A stretch of DNA of 64,000 nucleotides, from NCBI RefSeq assembly GCF_003344865.1, contig NZ_CP031165.1, positions 2,485,910 to 2,549,909 of the forward strand, in the 5' to 3' direction. Below, in pieces: positions 14,825-23,994 of this stretch. The stretch is from Euzebya pacifica (GTDB lineage: Bacteria > Actinomycetota > Nitriliruptoria > Euzebyales > Euzebyaceae). The notes under the pieces are model-generated. The model was given only the letters and a program-made list of their open reading frames with translations. It did not search any database and was not told the origin of the DNA. The translations under genes and the position numbers were made by a program. The stretch's first letter is position 1. Each line of letters opens with the position of its first letter.

Positions 14825-15820
14825 GTGACGGCCCACCCCTCGACGCCCCGACCAGCACGTGCCCGGCTGTGCCTCCTCCTGCTGGCGCTGGCCTTCGCCG
14901 CGGCAGCCTGCACGACCGCCCCGGCGTCGGACACGCCCGGCACGCCACCCGGCGACGTCGCCGCACAGGTCACGACTGTGCCCGTGCCACCCATCCCGGA
15001 CCCGGACGCGTCGGCTGCCCCCACGCCGGGGCCCGGGCCGACGCCCCCGCCGTCGCCCGCTCCGCTGCCGACCGGTCCGGCCGTGCCGTCCCCGACCGCC
15101 ACCCCGGATCCCGACGGCCTGCACCGGCCCGAGTGGCTGCACACCCGGCCGCTGGAGATCGGTCCCGACGGATGGGCGTTGCCGCAGGACACCCCCGCCG
15201 AGCTCGTCGACCGTCGCATCCCCACCATCGACCTGCTGCCCCCACCGACCGACGACGGCTTCGTCGCCACCGTCGAGGCGGTGCCCGACGATGTGGTCGC
15301 ACGGTCGACGTGGACCGAGGAGTGTCCCGTCGGACTCGACGAGCTGCGCTACGTCACCGTGTCCTTCTGGGGCTTCGACGACCGCCATCACACCGGCGAG
15401 CTGATCGTCAACGCCAGCTGGGCGGAGGAGATCGTCGACGTCTTCCGCCAACTCCACGCCATCCGGTACCCGATCGAGGAGATGCGGATCGTCTCCGCAG
15501 CCGAGCTGGAGGGCCCCCCGACGGGTGACGGCAACGACACGACCGCGTTCGTCTGCCGGCCCGTCCGTGGATCGTCGACGTGGTCGCAGCACGCCTACGG
15601 GCTGGCCGTCGACATCAACCCGTTCGTCAACCCCTATCAGCGGGGCGAGCGGATCCTCCCCGAGCTCGCCGGCGCCTACCTGGACCGCGACCACGTCCGC
15701 CCGGGCATGCTCGCCGAGGGGCACGTGGCGGTTGCGGCGTTCGACGCGCTCGGCTGGGGCTGGGGTGGTCGGTGGAACAGCCTGATCGACTGGATGCACT
15801 TCAGCGCCAACGGCCGCTGA
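14825..15820 (+). CDS. M15-type peptidoglycan peptidase lipoprotein
   Basis: A 331-residue lipoprotein. The signal peptide ends at lipobox FAAAAC (about residue 29), followed by a ~75-residue Pro/Thr/Ala-rich spacer able to cross the wall. The M15_4-type domain lies at ~150-331, with ligands in WSQHAYGLAVDINPF (HxxxxxxD) and WMHFS. It is a paralogue of the C-terminal domain at 12427-14013; both end in a GWGWGGRW stretch shortly before the last His. The expected role is cleavage of peptidoglycan stem peptides at the cell surface. It starts with GTG, 7 nt after TACCGT. It converges with the matrixin-like gene, with only 4 nt between the stops. Confidence 0.9.
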   Translation: MTAHPSTPRPARARLCLLLLALAFAAAACTTAPASDTPGTPPGDVAAQVTTVPVPPIPDPDASAAPTPGPGPTPPPSPAPLPTGPAVPSPTATPDPDGLHRPEWLHTRPLEIGPDGWALPQDTPAELVDRRIPTIDLLPPPTDDGFVATVEAVPDDVVARSTWTEECPVGLDELRYVTVSFWGFDDRHHTGELIVNASWAEEIVDVFRQLHAIRYPIEEMRIVSAAELEGPPTGDGNDTTAFVCRPVRGSSTWSQHAYGLAVDINPFVNPYQRGERILPELAGAYLDRDHVRPGMLAEGHVAVAAFDALGWGWGGRWNSLIDWMHFSANGR

Positions 15821-15824
15821 TCGG

Positions 15825-17552
15825 TCAGCCGACGAACGTCCCGTAGTGGCCCAGCAGGTCCTGGGGGAGGAGGGTCGGACCGCCGACCGCCCATCCCTCG
15901 TCGAAGCCGTGGGCCGCGAGGAACGCCTCGACCGCCGGGTCGACCGTCGGACCGACGAGCAACAAGGGGGCATCCAGCAACCCTGCGCCAGCGCCTGCGG
16001 CCAGCCCGTCGAGCACCGCGTCGGTCGGCGCGAGGACGACGGGACCGCCAACGCCCCCGGCCGTCAGGGTGGCGACGGCCAGCGACAGCGCCGTGGCATC
16101 GGGTGCGTCGACGCGCTCCAGGTTGATCCCGCGTGACGCCAACGCCGACAGGGTCAGCTCCGCGCCCGATCCGACCACCGTCACCGTCGTCGCCCGGTCG
16201 GACTCGAGCAGGGCGACCACGTCGGGGGATACACCGGTGTCGTCGAGCAGCAGCAGCGGTCGGTCGGTGGTCCCGGCCAGCCCGGCGGCGATCGCCAGCG
16301 TGGGGTCGTCGGCGTCGGTGGTGCTGATGACCGCACCGGTCCCCGACGCCGTCCAGCCGAGCTCGGCGAGGTGGAGGGCAGCCGTCACCGCGTCCCCGTC
16401 GACCCGGCGAAGCGAGAGCTCCCAGTCGTGGGCCATCTGCCGGCAGCTGGTGGGCCAGTCCCCGACCAGCACGAGCGTGCCGCGTCGTCGGAGCACCCGG
16501 TTGACCTCGGCCCGGGCAGGGCCGGTGAGGCAGGCGTCGCCGTCCGGTTGGCCAGCCAGCCACGCGGCATCGGTGCGGCCCGCGAAGGCGGCCGACGCGG
16601 CGGCGATCCCCGGGTCGGCGGTGTCGACGACCACGGCGACGTCCCTGCCGTCGTCGGGGGACATGGCGAACGACGTCCGTGCCACCGTCTCCAGCCTGTC
16701 GCCACCGAACAGCGGCCGGATCGTCGGATAGGTGGCGCGCAGCCCCGCGAGGTCCCCGTCGCCCAGCGCGGCCTGGCAGGCCCACGCCTGCCAGAACATG
16801 ATCCGGCATCGCAGGTCGTCCCCGCCCATGCCGTCCCGCCAGCAGTCGTCCGCGGCGTTGCACAGGTGGCCGAGCCCGACGACGTGGCCCATCTCGTGGC
16901 GGATCGCCCGGACCAGGTCGTCGCGCGACTCCACCCGCGGGCAGACACCGATGTCGGCCTCGAGGATCTGGGTTCCGAGCGCCCCGTAGCGACGCAGGCC
17001 GAGGCCGCCGTCGGTGAACAGGTAGGCGTTGGCGTTGGTCAGCCCCTCGCACGACTCCTCGAGGAAGACCGTGGACCGGCCGTCGGCCACGACCCGGCCG
17101 TCCGTCACGTAGCCCTCGAACCAGGAGGCCCAACGGGTCCCGGCATGGCCGTCCCAGGCACGGACGCCCTCGTGGACCGCGTCCTCGTCGAACCGGGCGA
17201 CGACGTCGTCGTCGAGGTGGTACCGCCAGGGCAGGGCGTTGTCGCCCATCAGCACCGGGGCCTCCATCACGATGCCGCTCACCCAGTCCGGACCGACACG
17301 AGGCAGCGGCGGGGTGTGGAGGTTCTCACCCGGTGAGGTCAACGTGCGTGCGGGACGCCCCGCCGGAGGCCCCAGCCGGCCATCGGCGCGTGCGCCGAGG
17401 GCGGACGACGGGGGGTCCTGCAGCGGCACGACGGCCGTCGAGTCGGGAAGGTCGTGCGTGCGATCGGGACGCTCGTCGAGCAGCAGCCACGAGGCGCCGA
17501 GGACCAGCAGCACCACCACGGCCACCGTCAGCGATCGCACCGGTACCGACAC
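15825..17552 (-). CDS. Matrixin-like secreted metalloprotease with CWB2-like C-terminus
   Basis: About 575 residues. An N-terminal signal anchor (SLTVAVVVLLVLGASWLLL) leads into a zincin domain at ~115-270. Its zinc motif is HEMGHVVGLGHL (HExxHxxGxxH), and the later CRIMFW provides the methionine turn, so the matrixin (M10) type fits best. The remaining ~300 residues contain degenerate CWB2-like repeats (TLVLVGDWPTSC, TVTVVGSGAELTL, PLLLVGPTVDPAVEAFL). The start is ambiguous among adjacent GTG codons; the one at 17552 is 6 nt after TATCGT. It is probably an envelope protease anchored by its repeats. Compare the much larger metzincin at 46880. Confidence 0.85.
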   Translation of the reverse strand: MSVPVRSLTVAVVVLLVLGASWLLLDERPDRTHDLPDSTAVVPLQDPPSSALGARADGRLGPPAGRPARTLTSPGENLHTPPLPRVGPDWVSGIVMEAPVLMGDNALPWRYHLDDDVVARFDEDAVHEGVRAWDGHAGTRWASWFEGYVTDGRVVADGRSTVFLEESCEGLTNANAYLFTDGGLGLRRYGALGTQILEADIGVCPRVESRDDLVRAIRHEMGHVVGLGHLCNAADDCWRDGMGGDDLRCRIMFWQAWACQAALGDGDLAGLRATYPTIRPLFGGDRLETVARTSFAMSPDDGRDVAVVVDTADPGIAAASAAFAGRTDAAWLAGQPDGDACLTGPARAEVNRVLRRRGTLVLVGDWPTSCRQMAHDWELSLRRVDGDAVTAALHLAELGWTASGTGAVISTTDADDPTLAIAAGLAGTTDRPLLLLDDTGVSPDVVALLESDRATTVTVVGSGAELTLSALASRGINLERVDAPDATALSLAVATLTAGGVGGPVVLAPTDAVLDGLAAGAGAGLLDAPLLLVGPTVDPAVEAFLAAHGFDEGWAVGGPTLLPQDLLGHYGTFVG

Positions 17553-17558
17553 CACGCC

Positions 17559-17564
17559 ACGATA
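17559..17564 (-). promoter_or_regulatory. -10 element of the matrixin-like gene
   Basis: TATCGT on the minus strand, 6 nt before the GTG at 17552. No Shine-Dalgarno sequence. Confidence 0.4.
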
Positions 17565-17706
17565 CTCGCGGTCCCCGGCCACGGATCGTGGCGTCGCGTG
17601 GTCAGGCGTCCACGCGAATGGTTGTCGGGTTGCGCGACGGGGCCGGTCGACCGACCCTGAGTCCTTCGCGGCCGGACGACTCGGCCCAGGACGAAGGACC
17701 CACGAG

Positions 17707-18885
17707 ATGACTGCCCGGCCGACCGACACCCGACTCGACGCGATCCGGGCGTCCGTGGCACGGCGGGAGCAGGCCTACCTCGACCTCCTTCGTGACCTCG
17801 TCGCCATCGACTCGGGTTCGCTGGACCACGAGGGGGTCCGGCGGATCACCGATGTGCTCGAGGGCATCCTCATCGCCGAGCGCTTCGCCGTCGAGCACGT
17901 GCCCGTGGGGGCGCTGCACGTCCTCGTCGGTCGACGTGCGGGGACGGGCCCGACCATCCTCCTCAACGCGCACATGGACACCGTCTACGACCGGGGCACC
18001 GCGGCCGAGCGGCCCTTCGAGATCGTCGACGGGCACGTCCGGGGCGCTGGCGTCGCCGACGACAAGTGCGGGATCGTGGCGGCCCTGATCGCGGTGCAGG
18101 CGCTGGACGAGGTGGGCAGCGACGCCGACCTGATGGTGGTGTTCACCCCCGACGAGGAGCTGGGCTCGCCCTTCTCCGCGCCGGTGACCGCCCGTCTGGC
18201 CGCCGAGGCCGACGTGGCGTTGTGCCTGGAGGCTGGCCGCGAGGACGGGTCGCTGGTCAGCGCCCGCAAGGGTGGCGCGAACCTTCGTGCCCAGCTGACC
18301 GGACGCGGAGCCCATTCCGGGGTCGAACCCCACAAGGGCATCAACGCCGCCCTGCACATGGCGCACGCCATCGTCGGCCTGGAGGCGCTCAACGACTTCG
18401 ACCGGGGTACCACCGTCAACGTCGGGGTCGCGCGGGCCGGCAGCCGTTCCAACATCGTGCCGGCCGAGGCCACGATGTGGATCGACCTGCGGGCCTGGAC
18501 CGTGGAGGAGTACGACACGCTCCTGGCCGAGGCCCAACGGGTGGTGTGCGCGCCGCACGTCGACGGGGTGCAGGTGGCGACCCGGCTCGAGGCATCCTCC
18601 CCACCCATGGAGGCCACACCTGCGGTCACCGCGCTCGGCGACCTGGCCTGTGCCCTGGGGGCCGAGCTCGGCATCGACGGCATTCGCCACGTCCACACCG
18701 GGGGCATGGGCGACGCCAACATCGTTGCGACCGCTGGGATCCCGGTGCTGGACGGTCTGGCCCCCGTCGGTGGCGACGACCACACTCCCGCGGAGTGGTT
18801 GGACGCCGCCTCCATCGTGCCGCGGGTCACCCTGCTGGCCGCGCTGATCGACCGCTTGGCGGTGGACGGGGTTCCGGCCCCATGA
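17707..18885 (+). CDS. M20-family metallopeptidase (glutamate carboxypeptidase-like)
   Basis: A 392-residue cytoplasmic zinc exopeptidase of the M20/ArgE/DapE/CPG2 superfamily. Visible catalytic features are LLNAHMDTVYD (first His and general-base Asp), GVADDKCGIVA (bridging Asp) and FTPDEELGSPFS (catalytic and zinc Glu). The dimerisation (lid) domain begins at RKGGANLRAQLTGRGAHSG, and GGDDHTPAEWLD holds the last zinc His. Length and motifs fit the carboxypeptidase G2-like branch, which releases C-terminal glutamate from peptides or folates. The ATG at 17707 is preceded by GAAGGA at suitable distance. The exact substrate is undetermined. Confidence 0.87.
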   Translation: MTARPTDTRLDAIRASVARREQAYLDLLRDLVAIDSGSLDHEGVRRITDVLEGILIAERFAVEHVPVGALHVLVGRRAGTGPTILLNAHMDTVYDRGTAAERPFEIVDGHVRGAGVADDKCGIVAALIAVQALDEVGSDADLMVVFTPDEELGSPFSAPVTARLAAEADVALCLEAGREDGSLVSARKGGANLRAQLTGRGAHSGVEPHKGINAALHMAHAIVGLEALNDFDRGTTVNVGVARAGSRSNIVPAEATMWIDLRAWTVEEYDTLLAEAQRVVCAPHVDGVQVATRLEASSPPMEATPAVTALGDLACALGAELGIDGIRHVHTGGMGDANIVATAGIPVLDGLAPVGGDDHTPAEWLDAASIVPRVTLLAALIDRLAVDGVPAP

Positions 18886-18902
18886 CCCCTCCTCCCCGCC
18901 GC

Positions 18903-18908
18903 TAGGCT
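18903..18908 (+). promoter_or_regulatory. -10 element, probable leaderless promoter of the MFS gene
   Basis: TAGGCT, 7 nt, then GTG at 18916. This spacing favours 18916 over the in-frame GTG at 18910 as the start. Confidence 0.55.
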
Positions 18909-18915
18909 CGTGGGC

Positions 18916-20412
18916 GTGACCGCCGCCGAGCCCCTTCGCATGGGGACCGCCGCTGGCCGCTGGGCCGTCACGGCCACGGTGGCCGGATCGGCCGTGGCGA
19001 TGGTCGCCGGCACCGTCGTCAACGTCGCGCTGCCCGACATCGCCGACGGGCTCGACACCGGCACGCTCGGCGTGCAGTGGATCCTCAACAGCTACATGCT
19101 CGCCCTGGCGTCCCTCATCCTCATCGGGGGTGCGCTCGGCGACACGTTCGGGCGACGTCGGATCTACGTGCTGGGCACCGTCGTGTTCGGCGTGGCCAGC
19201 GTGGCCGCAGCCGCGGCACCGACGATCGGCACGCTGCTGGCCGCCCGGGTGCTGATGGGCATCGGCGGTGCGCTGCTGACGCCCGGCAGCCTGGCAATCC
19301 TGGAGGCGTCCTTCGCCGAGGAGGACCGGTCCGCAGCCATCGGGGCGTGGTCCGGCTTCGGCGGTATCGCCGCGGCGGTCGGCCCGCTGGTCGGCGGGCT
19401 GCTGCTGGACGTCGGGGGATGGCGGTCCCTGTTCCTTCTCAACGTGCCCGTCTGCGCCCTGGCCGTGGTGCTGACCGTCCGCCACCTGCCCGAGAGCAAG
19501 GACCCCTCCGCTGACGGCAGCCGGCTGGACTGGCTCGGCACGATCACCGCTGCCGTCGGCCTCGGCGCCCTGACCTACGGGCTGATCGGGCTGGGGGACG
19601 GGGTCTCCGCCCTGTCGGTGGGTGCGGCGAGCATCGGTGCGGTGGTCCTTGTCGGCTTCGTCGTCGTCGAACGACGGGTGCCCGCCCCGCTGGTGCCCCT
19701 CGGCATGTTCGCCGACCGGACGTTCTCCGTCGCCAACGGCATCACGTTCGTGGTCTACGCCGCGCTCGGTGGCGTCTTCTTCCTGCTGGTGGTGTTCCTC
19801 CGCGAGGTCCTCGGGTTCAGCGGCGTGCAGGCAGGGGCGGCAACCCTGCCCATCACGTCGCTCATGCTGCTGCTGTCCGCCCGGTCCGGACGGCTGGCAA
19901 GTCGCATCGGCCCTCGCATCCCGCTGACCATCGGGCCGCTGCTCCTGGCGGCGGGCATGGTCGGCTACAGCCTGCTGGGGGAGGGGTCGAGCTACCTCCG
20001 CGACGTGCTGCCGGCCATGCTGGTGTTCGGTGCGGGGTTGGTCCTGCTGGTCGCCCCGGTCACCGCGACGGTGCTGGCCGCGGCGGACTCGGCGAAGGCC
20101 GGCGTTGCCTCGGGCATCAACAACGCGGTGGCCCGGACCGCTGGCCTGCTCGCCGTGGCGGTCCTGCCGCCGGCTGCGGGACTCGGCCCCGGGGCCTTCG
20201 ACAACCCCGCCCGTTTCGCCGCGGGTTTCTCGCGGGCCATGCTGTTGACGGCGGCGCTGGCGTTCGTCTCGGCGATCATCGCCTTCCTCGGCCTGCCGTC
20301 GACCCTGCGGACCCCGCGACGGGGCCCCGATCCCGGTCCCCACGAACGCACGTACTGCAACCTCGACGCGCCCCCGTCGGGCGGTACGCGCCCGGTCGAG
20401 TCCTCGCGATAG
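18916..20412 (+). CDS. MFS drug-exporter-type transporter (DHA2, 14 TM)
   Basis: A 498-residue polytopic membrane protein of the major facilitator superfamily, EmrB/QacA (DHA2) type. Signatures include VVNVALPDIADGL near TM1, WILNSYMLALASLILIGG, the loop GDTFGRRRIYVLG between TM2 and TM3, and LLTPGSLAIL with IAAAVGPLVGGLLLD (antiporter motif C region). It is predicted to export toxic compounds by proton antiport; the substrate is unknown. There is no adjacent TetR- or MarR-type regulator. The C-terminal ~35 residues are hydrophilic. Confidence 0.88.
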   Translation: MTAAEPLRMGTAAGRWAVTATVAGSAVAMVAGTVVNVALPDIADGLDTGTLGVQWILNSYMLALASLILIGGALGDTFGRRRIYVLGTVVFGVASVAAAAAPTIGTLLAARVLMGIGGALLTPGSLAILEASFAEEDRSAAIGAWSGFGGIAAAVGPLVGGLLLDVGGWRSLFLLNVPVCALAVVLTVRHLPESKDPSADGSRLDWLGTITAAVGLGALTYGLIGLGDGVSALSVGAASIGAVVLVGFVVVERRVPAPLVPLGMFADRTFSVANGITFVVYAALGGVFFLLVVFLREVLGFSGVQAGAATLPITSLMLLLSARSGRLASRIGPRIPLTIGPLLLAAGMVGYSLLGEGSSYLRDVLPAMLVFGAGLVLLVAPVTATVLAAADSAKAGVASGINNAVARTAGLLAVAVLPPAAGLGPGAFDNPARFAAGFSRAMLLTAALAFVSAIIAFLGLPSTLRTPRRGPDPGPHERTYCNLDAPPSGGTRPVESSR

Positions 20413-20461
20413 CCTTCCTGATCGCCCACGAGGTCCGTGGGACCCCGATCGAAGGACCGTG

Positions 20462-20803
20462 ATGAACGCCCGCCTGCCAGAGGTCGACCCCAACGAGGCC
20501 GTCGAGCTGGTCGACGACGGCGCGCTCCTGCTGGACGTCCGCGAGATGGACGAGTGGCAGGCAGGACATGCCCCCGACGCCCGTCACGTGCCCATGGCCA
20601 CCATCCCGCAGGTGATGCGGGACCTGCCCACCGACGTGCCGATCGTGGCGATCTGCCGGTCCGGTCGCCGATCGGCCGAGGTGACGGTCTACATGAACAA
20701 CGCCGGGTTCGACGTCCGCAACCTCGAGGGCGGCATGCAGGAGTGGAGCGCCACGGGCCACCCCGTAGTCACCGACGACGGCTCGCCCGGCATGGTCATC
20801 TGA
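20462..20803 (+). CDS. Single-domain rhodanese-like protein
   Basis: A 113-residue single rhodanese domain. The active-site loop is AICRSGRRS with the catalytic cysteine at about residue 67, preceded by LLLDVREMDEWQAGHAPDA, the standard N-terminal rhodanese motif, and followed by LEGGMQEWSATGHPV. Such proteins move sulfane sulfur as persulfide, for example to molybdopterin or tRNA thiolation systems, or detoxify sulfide and cyanide. GAAGGA precedes the ATG by 5 nt. Confidence 0.9.
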   Translation: MNARLPEVDPNEAVELVDDGALLLDVREMDEWQAGHAPDARHVPMATIPQVMRDLPTDVPIVAICRSGRRSAEVTVYMNNAGFDVRNLEGGMQEWSATGHPVVTDDGSPGMVI

Positions 20804-20825
20804 GGCGTCGGACCGGCCCCGAAGC

Positions 20826-22361
20826 TCAGCGGGGCGGGAGCCCTCCCAGCGCGCGCACCGTATCGAGGGTGTCGACCTCGGCCGGGCTCTTGTCGTCGCG
20901 GTAGCCGATCACCCGCGCGAACCGCAGGGCCACGCCGCCCGGGTACCGACGTGAGGTCTGCACCCCGTCGAGGGCGATCTCGACGACCTGCTCGGGGCGG
21001 ACGTGGACGGCCCGCTGGTCCCGATGGGTCTCCAGCTCCAGGAACCGGGCGGTCTGCCACTCCAGCATCGCGTCGGTCATGCCCTTGAACGTCTTGCCGA
21101 GCATGACGAACTCGGGCTGGCCGTCGGGGCCGTCGATGCGGGCGCCGAGGTGGATGTTGGACAGCCAGCCCTGCCGACGGCCCGACCCCCACTCCACCGC
21201 CAGCACGACCAGGTCGAGGGTCTTGACCGGCTTGACCTTGCGCCACTGCTTGCCACGACGGCCGGCGGCGTAGGGGGCGTCCAGCGCCTTGACCATCACG
21301 CCCTCGTGCCCGCGGTCGAGCGACTCGACGGCGACGGCCTCGCCGGCCGCGGCGTCCTCGACGATGACCGAGGGGATGCGCAGGTGGTCGGGGACCAGCG
21401 CGGTCAGGCGCTGGCGGCGGGCCGAGAGCGGCTGGTCGATCAGGTCCTCGCCGTCGACGTGCAGCAGGTCGAAGAAGAACGGGCTGAGCGCCGGCCGCTC
21501 GCCTTCGTCCCGGCTGAAGGCGCTCATCGTGTCCTGGAAGGCCCACGGCAGGCCGTCGGTCCCCATCGCCAGCACCTCGCCGTCGAGGATGGCCTGCTGC
21601 ATGGGAAGGGCCCGGGCGGCGGCCACGACATCGGCGGAGCGGCTGGTGATGTCGTTGAGGTTGCGGGTGAACACCACCACGTCCTCGCCGTCGACGTGCA
21701 CCTGGATGCGGGCGCCGTCGAGCTTCCACTCCACCACGGCCGTACCGAGCTCCTCAACGACCTCGGTAACCGACTCGGTGGTGGACGCCAGCATCGGCTG
21801 CACCCCGCGGCCGACGACCAGCCCGACCGCCTCCAGCGCAGGACGCCCGCCGGTCAACGCAAGGGTGGCCACCTCACCGAGGTCGGCGGACAGCATGAGG
21901 GCGCGGCGGACCACGGTCTCGGGGACGTCGGCCGCCTTGGCGATGCCCTTGGCGACCATGCCGGCAGAGGCGCCGTGTCGCATCTCGCCCATCACCAGGT
22001 GGCGCAGGAACGCCTGCTCGGCGCTGGTGGCCCGTGCGAGCAGGCCGTTCAGGGCGGTCATCCGTGCGCCCCGTGAGCCGGGCCCGCCGGCGGTGGCCAG
22101 CACCTCCAGGGCTGCGTCGACGTCGTCGAGGGTGAGGGACGCGTCCTCGGCTGGTGCGGTGTCGGCGTCGCGGACCGCGGCCCAGCCGACCTCCAGGCGA
22201 TCCTGCGGCGGGTCGCCGGCCAGGTAGCGGGCGGCCAGGTCGGCACGGTCGCCGGCGGCCAGCAACGCCTCGACGATGATGCGGACCTTCTCGTTGCGTC
22301 CCGGCTCGTCGGCCAGGGCGTCGGAGGCCGCGACCAGATCTGCCAGCCGGCCGGTCGTCAC
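20826..22361 (-). CDS. lig: ATP-dependent DNA ligase
   Basis: A 511-residue ligase. The N-terminal ~190 residues are the helical DNA-binding domain. The adenylation motif [13 protein letters not shown] (KxDG, catalytic Lys about 213) follows, then [12 protein letters not shown] (motif III region), [18 protein letters not shown] (motif IV) and [16 protein letters not shown] (motif V). The OB domain ends the protein. Size and order match the stand-alone actinobacterial LigB type, which is accessory to the essential NAD-dependent LigA and lacks Ku/LigD polymerase domains. The GTG start overlaps the stop of the uracil-DNA glycosylase gene (GTGA), so the two repair enzymes are co-translated. Confidence 0.92.
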   Translation of the reverse strand: MTTGRLADLVAASDALADEPGRNEKVRIIVEALLAAGDRADLAARYLAGDPPQDRLEVGWAAVRDADTAPAEDASLTLDDVDAALEVLATAGGPGSRGARMTALNGLLARATSAEQAFLRHLVMGEMRHGASAGMVAKGIAKAADVPETVVRRALMLSADLGEVATLALTGGRPALEAVGLVVGRGVQPMLASTTESVTEVVEELGTAVVEWKLDGARIQVHVDGEDVVVFTRNLNDITSRSADVVAAARALPMQQAILDGEVLAMGTDGLPWAFQDTMSAFSRDEGERPALSPFFFDLLHVDGEDLIDQPLSARRQRLTALVPDHLRIPSVIVEDAAAGEAVAVESLDRGHEGVMVKALDAPYAAGRRGKQWRKVKPVKTLDLVVLAVEWGSGRRQGWLSNIHLGARIDGPDGQPEFVMLGKTFKGMTDAMLEWQTARFLELETHRDQRAVHVRPEQVVEIALDGVQTSRRYPGGVALRFARVIGYRDDKSPAEVDTLDTVRALGGLPPR

Positions 22362-23065
22362 CCGCGCTCCGTGGCTCGGGACAGCGACCAGTCGACCGGG
22401 CTGGCTCCCAGCGCCTCGAGCGCGGCGTTGGTCCGGCTGAAGGGACGCGACCCGAAGAACCCGCGGGCCGCCGACATGGGGGAGGGGTGGGCCGACTCGA
22501 TCGCTGGCGCATCCAGCAGCCACTCCTTGGTGGAGCGGGCGTCGCGTCCCCACAGAATCGCCACCAGCGGGGCGCTGCGCATGGCCAGGGCCCGGACGGC
22601 CTGTTCGGTGATGGCCTCCCAGCCCTTGCCGCGGTGCGAGCCCGGGTCGCGTGGCGCCACGCTCAGGCAGCGGTTGAGGAGCATGACGCCCTGGTCGACC
22701 CACGGCGACAGGTCACCGTCGGTGGGCTTGGGCACGTCGAGGTCCTCCGACAGCTCGGCGAAGATGTTCTGCAACGAGCGGGGGAGGGGGCGGACCCCCG
22801 GTGCGACGCTGAACGACAGGCCGACGGCGTGACCGGGCGTGGGGTAGGGGTCCTGGCCGAGGACCAGCACCTTGACCTCCTCGAACGGGACGGCGAAGGC
22901 GGCGAACACCCGGTCGGGGGCGGGGAGGAAGGACCGGCCGGCCGCCAGCTCGCCACGGAGGAAGTCCCCCATCGCGGCGATGTCGTCGGCGACTGGTTCC
23001 AGCGCCACGTCCCAGCCCGGTCCGACGACGTCAGCAAGCGGTGTTCGTCCCATGTGGTCGGCCAT
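22358..23065 (-). CDS. ung: Uracil-DNA glycosylase (family 1)
   Basis: A 235-residue base-excision repair enzyme that removes uracil from DNA. The catalytic water-activating motif is [17 protein letters not shown] (GQDPY, Asp is the base). [16 protein letters not shown] corresponds to the LLN-L-V region. [14 protein letters not shown] is the HPSPLS minor-groove intercalation loop with catalytic His. I chose [10 protein letters not shown] at 23065; the ATG four codons later is also possible. Upstream lies a cluster of GTGCAC hexamers (23128-23215) that could be an operator. Its stop overlaps the ligase start by 4 nt. Confidence 0.93.
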   Translation of the reverse strand: MADHMGRTPLADVVGPGWDVALEPVADDIAAMGDFLRGELAAGRSFLPAPDRVFAAFAVPFEEVKVLVLGQDPYPTPGHAVGLSFSVAPGVRPLPRSLQNIFAELSEDLDVPKPTDGDLSPWVDQGVMLLNRCLSVAPRDPGSHRGKGWEAITEQAVRALAMRSAPLVAILWGRDARSTKEWLLDAPAIESAHPSPMSAARGFFGSRPFSRTNAALEALGASPVDWSLSRATERG

Positions 23066-23127
23066 GCTCGGGCCGACGGCCGGGTCACGCAACCCAGCCG
23101 CTTGGAACCGCTCGTGCGCCGGCCCAC

Positions 23128-23215
23128 GATGTGCACCTGTGCCGGCGGGCTGGCCGAGGTGCACCACTCCCCGCCGCAGTCGTGCACTTCAGCCGCCCAC
23201 CCAACCGAGCTGCAC
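23128..23215. promoter_or_regulatory. Cluster of four GTGCAC-type boxes upstream of ung-lig
   Basis: GTGCAC occurs at 23131-23136, 23159-23164 and 23182-23187, with the near-match CTGCAC at 23210-23215; the spacing is 28, 23 and 28 bp. GTGCAC is itself a palindrome, and the outer copies sit in inverted context (GATGTGCAC and TGCACATC). The cluster lies in the 194-nt gap between ung (5' end) and rskA (3' end). The regular arrangement suggests binding of a dimeric regulator in the ung promoter region; no regulator is identified. Confidence 0.4.
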
Positions 23216-23259
23216 ATCTCGGGCCGCCGAGGCTGACTGATGCCCGGCTGCCCGACTGC

Positions 23260-23994
23260 TCACGCGCCCAGCTGCACCTGCACCGTGCCGGTCGGCATGT
23301 CCAGCGGGGCGTCGCGGGGTTCGACGGTCAGGCCGAGGCCGTCCAGGCCGGCGTGCTGGGTGGTCAGGGGGACGCCGTTGTGCAGCTCGCCGACGGCGAT
23401 GGGGGTGCCGTCGATGATGGCCCACAGGACGTACATCAGCTGCTCGTCGAGGACGGGCAGGCCGTCGGCGACCGTCACGGCCGCGTGGTGGTCATCGGAG
23501 ATCACCGCGGTCACGACTCCACCGTCGGGCAGACCGGCGTCGAAGCGGGCGGCGTCCGTGGCGGCCACGAGCGTGGCGACCTCGGTGTTGGTGGTCTCCA
23601 GCGCATCGAGCCGGTTGGACAGGTCCGACACGAGGACGCCCAGACCCACCGACACGGCAACTGCCGCGGCGGCAGCGACCATCGACAGGCGGGTGACCCA
23701 CGACCGGGAGGCCGGGGCGGCGACGGGACGCACCGACGGTGCCTCGTCGATCGCGGTCACGACCGGACGTTCCTGGCGGACGTTGTCGATCTCCGACATC
23801 ACGGCCCGACGCAACCCCTCGGGCGGGGTCTCAGCAGCCGCGGCACCGAGCATGGCGCCGACCTCGAGGAGGGAGGCGACCTCGGCCTGCGTGGCAGGCG
23901 ACGTGGCCATGTAGGCCTCGAAGGCCGCGCGCTCGTCGTCGTCCAGCGCGTCCATGACGTACGCACCGGTCAGGGCATGCAGGTCCTTGCTCAT
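23260..23994 (-). CDS. rskA: Anti-sigma factor, RskA family
   Basis: A 244-residue membrane-spanning anti-sigma factor. The cytoplasmic N-terminal zinc-less anti-sigma domain begins MSKDLHALTGAYVMDALDDD (DDDERAAFEAYM is typical of RskA). One membrane segment lies at ~105-125 (LSMVAAAAAVAVSVGLGVLV). The extracytoplasmic RskA domain ends the protein (YVLWAIIDGTPIAVGELH). It would hold the cognate ECF sigma factor at the membrane until regulated proteolysis releases it. The ATG overlaps the sigma gene stop (ATGA), giving 1:1 coupled synthesis. Confidence 0.9.
   Translation of the reverse strand: MSKDLHALTGAYVMDALDDDERAAFEAYMATSPATQAEVASLLEVGAMLGAAAAETPPEGLRRAVMSEIDNVRQERPVVTAIDEAPSVRPVAAPASRSWVTRLSMVAAAAAVAVSVGLGVLVSDLSNRLDALETTNTEVATLVAATDAARFDAGLPDGGVVTAVISDDHHAAVTVADGLPVLDEQLMYVLWAIIDGTPIAVGELHNGVPLTTQHAGLDGLGLTVEPRDAPLDMPTGTVQVQLGA

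Noticed and set aside
17602-20493. A 963-codon minus-strand open frame
   Set aside because: It lies opposite the M20 peptidase and MFS genes. Its translation is low-complexity (Gln/Gly/Arg/His) and has no domain.
23095-23240. Short coding frame with repeated EVH/CTSA-like peptides upstream of ung
   Set aside because: The apparent peptide repeat is a by-product of the GTGCAC DNA boxes. There is no RBS or conserved protein, so it is treated as regulatory DNA.
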